Shown in pieces: positions 60,411 to 64,000 of a DNA stretch of 64,000 nucleotides. Position 1 is the first letter of the stretch; each line of letters starts with the position of its first letter. Below the pieces are notes generated by a model. The model had not been told where the DNA came from. It was given only the letters and a program-made list of their open reading frames with translations, and did not search any database. This DNA comes from Streptomyces sp. Ag109_O5-10 (lineage in GTDB: Bacteria > Actinomycetota > Actinomycetes > Streptomycetales > Streptomycetaceae). The stretch is from contig NZ_FNTQ01000001.1 in NCBI RefSeq assembly GCF_900105755.1, positions 6,696,001 to 6,760,000 of the forward strand, given 5' to 3'. The position numbers and the translations under genes are program-made.

Positions 60411-60505
60411 CTTGCAGCAACTTCTGAGGGCCCGCTACCCATCCGGGGAGCGGGCCCTTAACATCTGCGCAACCGCAAGGTTTCAGCAACATTTCTGCAA
60501 GAGCC
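60411..60505 (+). promoter_or_regulatory. Alpha-amylase operator region (CTTGCAG repeats)
   Basis: CTTGCAGCAA (60411-60420), CGCAAGG (60474-60480) and CTGCAAGAG (60495-60503) carry the same half-sites as the malR-malE intergenic region. Probable MalR sites. The rightmost lies just before the ribosome site GAAGGA. Confidence 0.72.
60427..60458 (+). terminator. Terminator-like hairpin after aglA
   Basis: AGGGCCCGCT pairs perfectly with AGCGGGCCCT (10 bp, 12-nt loop), followed by TAACAT. It lies inside the amylase operator region and ends the mal operon. Confidence 0.75.
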
Positions 60506-60527
60506 TTCAATGGTGAAGGAACCCCAC

Positions 60528-61901
60528 ATGGCACGTAAGACACTCTCCGCCGCACTGGCGCTGGCCGCCTGTAGCGTTGTCATGACCCCGTCCGTCGCGT
60601 CGGCCTCCCCGCCCGGCACGAAGGACCTCACCGCCGTCCTCTTCGAGTGGAACTACGGCTCGGTCGCCAGGGAGTGCACCAGCACCCTCGGCCCCGCGGG
60701 CTACGGATACGTCCAGGTCTCCCCGCCCGCCGAGCACATACAGGGCTCGCAGTGGTGGACGTCGTACCAGCCGGTGTCGTACAAGATCGCGGGCAGACTC
60801 GGTGACCGCACCTCCTTCCAGAACATGGTGAACACCTGCCACGCGGCCGGTGTGAAGGTGGTCGTCGACACCGTCGTCAACCACATGTCCGCGGGCAGCG
60901 GCACCGGCACCGGCGGCTCGTCGTACACGAAGTACAACTACCCCGGCCTGTACTCCTCGTACGACTTCGACGACTGCACCTCCCCCGTCTCGAACTACTC
61001 CGACCGCTGGAACGTCCAGCACTGCGAACTCGTCGGCCTCGCCGACCTGGACACCGGCGAGGAGTACGTCCGCAAGACCATCGCCGGCTACATGAACGAC
61101 CTGCTGAGTCTGGGCGTCGACGGCTTCCGGATCGACGCGGCCAAGCACATCCCCGCCGAGGACCTCGCCAACATCAAAACCCGGCTGACCAACCCCTCCG
61201 TGTACTGGAAGCAGGAGGTCATCTACGGCGCGGGCGAGGCCGTCCAGCCCACCGAGTACACCGGCAACGGGGACGTCCAGGAGTTCCGGTACGCCTACGA
61301 CCTCAAGCGCGTCTTCAACGACGAGAACCTCGCCTACCTGAAGAACTACGGCGAGGGCTGGGGGTACATGAGCAGTTCGGTCGCCGGGGTCTTCGTCGAC
61401 AACCACGACACCGAGCGCAACGGCTCCACGCTGAACTACAAGGACGGCGCCAACTACACCCTGGCCAACGTCTTCATGCTCGCCTACCCGTACGGTGCCC
61501 CGGACATCAACTCCGGCTACGAATGGTCGGACGCCGACGCCGGGCCGCCCAACAACGGGGTCGTCAACGCCTGCTGGCAGGACGGCTGGAAGTGCCAGCA
61601 CGCCTGGCCGGAGATCATCCGCATGGTCGCCTTCCGCAACGCGGTGCGCGGCCAGGCGGTGACGAACTGGTGGGACGACGGCGCCGACGCGATCGCCTTC
61701 GGGCGGGGCGCCAAGGGGTACGTCGCCATCAACCACGAGTCGGGCTCGCTGACCCGGACCTACCAGACGTCCCTGCCGGCCGGCACGTACTGCAACGTGC
61801 AGGCGAACACGTCGGTGACGGTGAACTCGAGCGGCCAGTTCACCGCCACCCTGGCCTCGAACACCGCCCTCGCGATCTACGCCGGGAAGTCCACCTGCTG
61901 A
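60528..61901 (+). CDS. aml: Secreted alpha-amylase (GH13) without starch-binding domain
   Basis: A 457-aa precursor. The signal peptide MARKTLSAALALAACSVVMTPSVASA leads to SPPGTKDLTAVLFEWNYGSVARECTSTLGPAGYGYVQVSPPAEH. Catalytic Asp is in DGFRIDAAKH, Glu in WKQEVI and Asp in FVDNHDTER. The C-terminal amylase beta domain ends at TLASNTALAIYAGKSTC with the final Cys pair. A CBM20 found in several longer Streptomyces amylases is absent. ATG 60528 with GAAGGA is preferred over 60510. It overlaps the convergent XRE gene by 25 bp. Confidence 0.94.
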   Translation: MARKTLSAALALAACSVVMTPSVASASPPGTKDLTAVLFEWNYGSVARECTSTLGPAGYGYVQVSPPAEHIQGSQWWTSYQPVSYKIAGRLGDRTSFQNMVNTCHAAGVKVVVDTVVNHMSAGSGTGTGGSSYTKYNYPGLYSSYDFDDCTSPVSNYSDRWNVQHCELVGLADLDTGEEYVRKTIAGYMNDLLSLGVDGFRIDAAKHIPAEDLANIKTRLTNPSVYWKQEVIYGAGEAVQPTEYTGNGDVQEFRYAYDLKRVFNDENLAYLKNYGEGWGYMSSSVAGVFVDNHDTERNGSTLNYKDGANYTLANVFMLAYPYGAPDINSGYEWSDADAGPPNNGVVNACWQDGWKCQHAWPEIIRMVAFRNAVRGQAVTNWWDDGADAIAFGRGAKGYVAINHESGSLTRTYQTSLPAGTYCNVQANTSVTVNSSGQFTATLASNTALAIYAGKSTC

Positions 61902-62743
61902 GAATCCATCCGCTGGGTGCCGATCACCGACAGCAGCCGCAGCGCCTCCTCGGACCGTGAGCCAGGGGTCGCGGTGTAGATCACGACCTGCTGGTCCCGG
62001 TCGGTGATGTCGAGGGCGTCGCAGTCGACGGTGACCGGCCCCACCACCGGGTGCCGGAAGGTCTTGACCAGGGTGGGCTCGGCGGACACGTCGTGCAGCT
62101 CCCACAGTCGCCTGAACTCCTCGCTCCCGGCGAGGAGTTCGGCCACCAGGCCGGTCACCTCGGGCGAGTCCGGATACCGGCCGGCCGTGGCCCGCAGGCG
62201 CCGCGCCGAGTGCCGGGCGAAGGCGTCCACGTCCGACACTCCGTACAGCCTGCTGCCCGCCGGGTGCGGCGTGAGGAAGGCGCGGCGCATGAGGTTGCGG
62301 TCGCGCGGGGGCAGCGCCGAGAAGTCCTCCATGAGGGCGGCCGCCAGATCGTTCCAGGCCAGCACCTCGAAGGTCGCCGACGTCACGAACGCGGCGGCCT
62401 GCGGAAGCCTGCGCAGCAGGTCGAGCAGGCTCTGCCGGACCTCGCGCGAGGGCCCGGCAGGCGGCCCGGGCGGCGCCCCGGCGAGGTGGTGCAGATGCCC
62501 GCGCTCGGCGTCGGACAGCCGCAGCGCCCGCGCCAGCCCGCCCAGCACCTCACGCGAGGGCCGCGGCCCCCGCGCCTGCTCGAGACGCGTGTAGTACTCC
62601 GTCGAGATGAACGCCAGCTGCGCCACCTCCTCGCGCCGCAGTCCCGGCGTCCGGCGGCGCGGGCCGCGCACCAGACCCACCTCGGCGGGGGAGATCCGCT
62701 CGCGTCGGCTGCGCAGGAACGCCGCCAGCTCTTGCCTGTCCAC
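61877..62743 (-). CDS. XRE-family regulator with MmyB-like ligand domain
   Basis: A 288-aa protein. The N-terminal HTH (LAAFLRSRRERISPAEVGLVRGPRRRTPGLRREEVAQLAFISTEYYTRLEQARG) is the family signature. The C-terminal MmyB-like domain follows (FEVLAWNDLAAALMEDFSALPPRDRNLMRRAFL, HPVVGPVTVDCDALDITDRDQQVVIYTATPGS). Many such regulators control a divergent oxidoreductase gene, here the SDR, through the intervening palindrome. GTG 62743 with GGAGG close by. Confidence 0.9.
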   Translation of the reverse strand: MDRQELAAFLRSRRERISPAEVGLVRGPRRRTPGLRREEVAQLAFISTEYYTRLEQARGPRPSREVLGGLARALRLSDAERGHLHHLAGAPPGPPAGPSREVRQSLLDLLRRLPQAAAFVTSATFEVLAWNDLAAALMEDFSALPPRDRNLMRRAFLTPHPAGSRLYGVSDVDAFARHSARRLRATAGRYPDSPEVTGLVAELLAGSEEFRRLWELHDVSAEPTLVKTFRHPVVGPVTVDCDALDITDRDQQVVIYTATPGSRSEEALRLLSVIGTQRMDSQQVDFPA

Positions 62744-62765
62744 GCCTCCAGTGTGCGTCGACCGC

Positions 62766-62806
62766 CCGGCCCCATCCAGGTACCGCCGGTGCCTGGATGG
62801 GGCCGG
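62766..62806. promoter_or_regulatory. 41-bp near-perfect palindrome between XRE and SDR genes
   Basis: Left arm CCGGCCCCATCCAGGTACC and right arm GGTGCCTGGATGGGGCCGG match over 18 of 19 positions around a GCC centre. It lies 23 bp from each start codon. A likely operator for the XRE regulator. Confidence 0.8.
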
Positions 62807-62828
62807 CCCGCCGGCGCAGCCTCGAACC

Positions 62829-63623
62829 ATGGAGATCACAGCGAACACAGCGAACACGGCCGGCCCCGGCCTTCTGAGCGGCAAGGTCGCCTTCATCAGC
62901 GGAGCCGGACGCGGGATCGGCGCGGCCGCCGCCCGGCTCTTCGCCCGCGAGGGCGCCCGGGTGCTGCTGGCGGCCCGTACGGAGGACCAGCTCAAGACGG
63001 TGACCGAGGAGATCCGCGCGGCCGGCGGGACCGCGGAGTACACGGTGTGCGACCTGGCCGACATGGCGAGCGTCCGGGCCGCCGTGGACCGCACGGTGGA
63101 GGTGTACGGCCGCCTGGACCTCGCCTTCAACAACGGCGCCACGATCCAGCACCCCGGCCCCCTGGACGAACTCCCCGAGGCCGCCTTCGACCACATCACC
63201 GACGTCAACCTCAAGAGCGTCTGGTTCGCCATGTCCGAGGAGGTCAGGGCCATCCGGGCCACCGCCGCCGGCGGTGCCGTCGTCAACAACTCGTCCGTCG
63301 GCAGCCTGGGCGCCAACCCCGTCCTGCCGGTCTACGGCGCCCTGAAACGGGCCGTCAACAGCCTCACCGAGTCGGCCGCCGTCACCTACGGCCCCGAGGG
63401 CATCCGCGTCAACGCCATCGCCCCCGGCGGCACCCTCACCGACATGGTGCGCGCCTGGGAGGAGGCCACCCCGGGCGTCGTCGACCGCATGCGGTCCACG
63501 ACCCCGCTGGGCCGCACGGCCGACCCCGCGGAGATCGCCGAGGCTGCCGCCTGGCTCCTCAGCGACCGTGCGTCCTACGTGACGGGCGCGGTGCTGCGGG
63601 TGGACGGCGGGGCGCGGCTCTAG
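62829..63623 (+). CDS. Short-chain dehydrogenase/reductase
   Basis: A 264-aa classical SDR. The nucleotide motif GAGRGIG is near residues 27-33, VCDLAD binds adenine, NNGA is in place of NNAG, the active-site Ser is in NNSSVGSLG, and YGALK carries the catalytic Tyr and Lys. PGGTLTDM follows. The Arg in AARTEDQ favours NADP. Substrate unknown. The N-terminus contains a doubled ITANTANTA. Divergent from the XRE regulator, its probable controller. Confidence 0.92.
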   Translation: MEITANTANTAGPGLLSGKVAFISGAGRGIGAAAARLFAREGARVLLAARTEDQLKTVTEEIRAAGGTAEYTVCDLADMASVRAAVDRTVEVYGRLDLAFNNGATIQHPGPLDELPEAAFDHITDVNLKSVWFAMSEEVRAIRATAAGGAVVNNSSVGSLGANPVLPVYGALKRAVNSLTESAAVTYGPEGIRVNAIAPGGTLTDMVRAWEEATPGVVDRMRSTTPLGRTADPAEIAEAAAWLLSDRASYVTGAVLRVDGGARL

Positions 63624-63647
63624 GCAGGGCCGGCAAGGCGACCGGTG

Positions 63648-63680
63648 AGGGGCGCGGGACCTGCGCGACCAGCCACGACG
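63648..63680 (-). repeat. Dispersed intergenic palindromic repeat, copy D (reverse)
   Basis: The minus strand reads CGTCGTGGCTGGTCGCGCAG then GTCCCGCGCCCCT, nearly identical to the copy at 58528-58560. It lies between the SDR gene and the convergent DUF4232 gene. Confidence 0.6.
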
Positions 63681-63731
63681 GCGCCGCGGCCGACAGGCGG
63701 CCTGCCCGGCCCCGCCCGCGGAGCACCCGGC

Positions 63732-64000
63732 TCAGTCGCTGACGTTGATGTGCCTGGCCAGCGCGGTCACGGAGAGGTCGGCGTGGTCGACCCACCGGGG
63801 GAACGCCAGGGTCTTGTGCTTGGTCGAGGCGGGCGGCGTGATCTCCAGGTAGGAGGCGTGCGCCGCACCCGAGGTGCCGGTGTTGGCGTGGGTCCAGGCG
63901 ACGACGGCCTCGGCGCTCTGGCCGTCCTTGAGGACGAGGGTCTTCTTGCCGGGGTCCTTGGCGTACCAGGTGTCGCCCCAGTGCGTGTGGGTGGTGATCG
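63732..64000 (-). CDS. DUF4232 protein, C-terminal part (5' end outside window)
   Basis: The minus-strand frame is open to the window edge. It reads THTHWGDTWYAKDPG, LVLKDGQSAEAVVAWTHANTG, ASYLEITPPAS and FPRWVDHADLSVTALARHINVSD, then stop. This is the second half of the DUF4232 domain, found in secreted or lipoprotein actinomycete proteins of unknown function. The export signal would be in the missing part. Confidence 0.75.
   Translation of the reverse strand, partial: ITTHTHWGDTWYAKDPGKKTLVLKDGQSAEAVVAWTHANTGTSGAAHASYLEITPPASTKHKTLAFPRWVDHADLSVTALARHINVSD

Overview
This window is a piece of a Streptomyces (or very close actinomycete) chromosome. GC is very high with the third codon position biased to G/C, many genes start at GTG, and the gene set is typical of the genus: MalR/MalEFG/AglA with an alpha-amylase, GlnE and a GlnA2-type glutamine synthetase, an AfsR/SARP-like regulator, a DtpA/EfeB iron operon, DUF397 and DUF6461 genes, and an NADPH-F420 reductase. 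From memory, the order resembles the S. coelicolor core around malR-glnE-glnA2-dtpA, running in reverse. No alignment was done.

Layout. 1-4 kb: the end of a Bcr/CflA-like exporter, a serine hydrolase, an Rsm22-like methyltransferase and a prim-pol domain protein. 4.1-8.4 kb: a leftward iron-uptake operon efeO-efeB(dtpA)-efeU plus a fourth lipoprotein gene, with an iron-box-like site upstream. 8.6-14.9 kb: PhzF-like protein, F420 reductase, a leaderless sialidase, an SIS-like protein, an MFS exporter and a type I methionine aminopeptidase. 15.0-17.1 kb: heme oxygenase under an iron box and an unusual twin palindrome, a site-2-protease-like peptidase and a DUF6578-like protein. 17.2-22.4 kb: a 1090-aa AfsR-like regulator convergent with a two-gene ABC exporter. 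22.7-29.7 kb: panB, a DHA2 drug exporter with its TetR neighbour, an endonuclease/exonuclease/phosphatase-fold protein, another MFS exporter and a Uma2 nuclease.

29.7-35.5 kb is the accessory-looking part. It holds two head-to-head gene remnants (one the C-terminal half of an aldose 1-epimerase), a 23-bp tandem repeat, a DUF6461 gene, an anti-sigma-factor-like ATPase, a headless DUF5753 regulator and a frameshifted DUF397 gene. These are followed by tRNA-Gln(CUG), a small protein that is one-third glutamine (all CAG codons), and a subtilisin-fold protein in which every catalytic residue is replaced. The tRNA, Gln-rich gene and pseudoprotease lie between two perfect 31-bp repeats. This block is my best candidate for an undescribed system.

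35.5-53.7 kb: an S53 sedolisin, a DUF305/DUF3105 membrane pair, a serine hydrolase, glnA2, a SpoIIE-type phosphatase, a propeller/MFS/phosphoesterase operon, a DUF72 protein, glnE, an orphan sensor kinase, and VanZ- and PAP2-type membrane proteins. 53.8-61.9 kb: the maltose/maltodextrin locus. MalR (leftward) faces malE-malF-malG-aglA, followed by a secreted alpha-amylase. CTTGCA-type repeats occur in both promoter regions, so one LacI-family repressor plausibly controls extracellular starch hydrolysis, uptake and intracellular hydrolysis. 61.9-64.0 kb: an MmyB-like regulator divergent from an SDR oxidoreductase across a near-perfect palindrome with 19-bp arms, then the 3' end of a DUF4232 protein gene.
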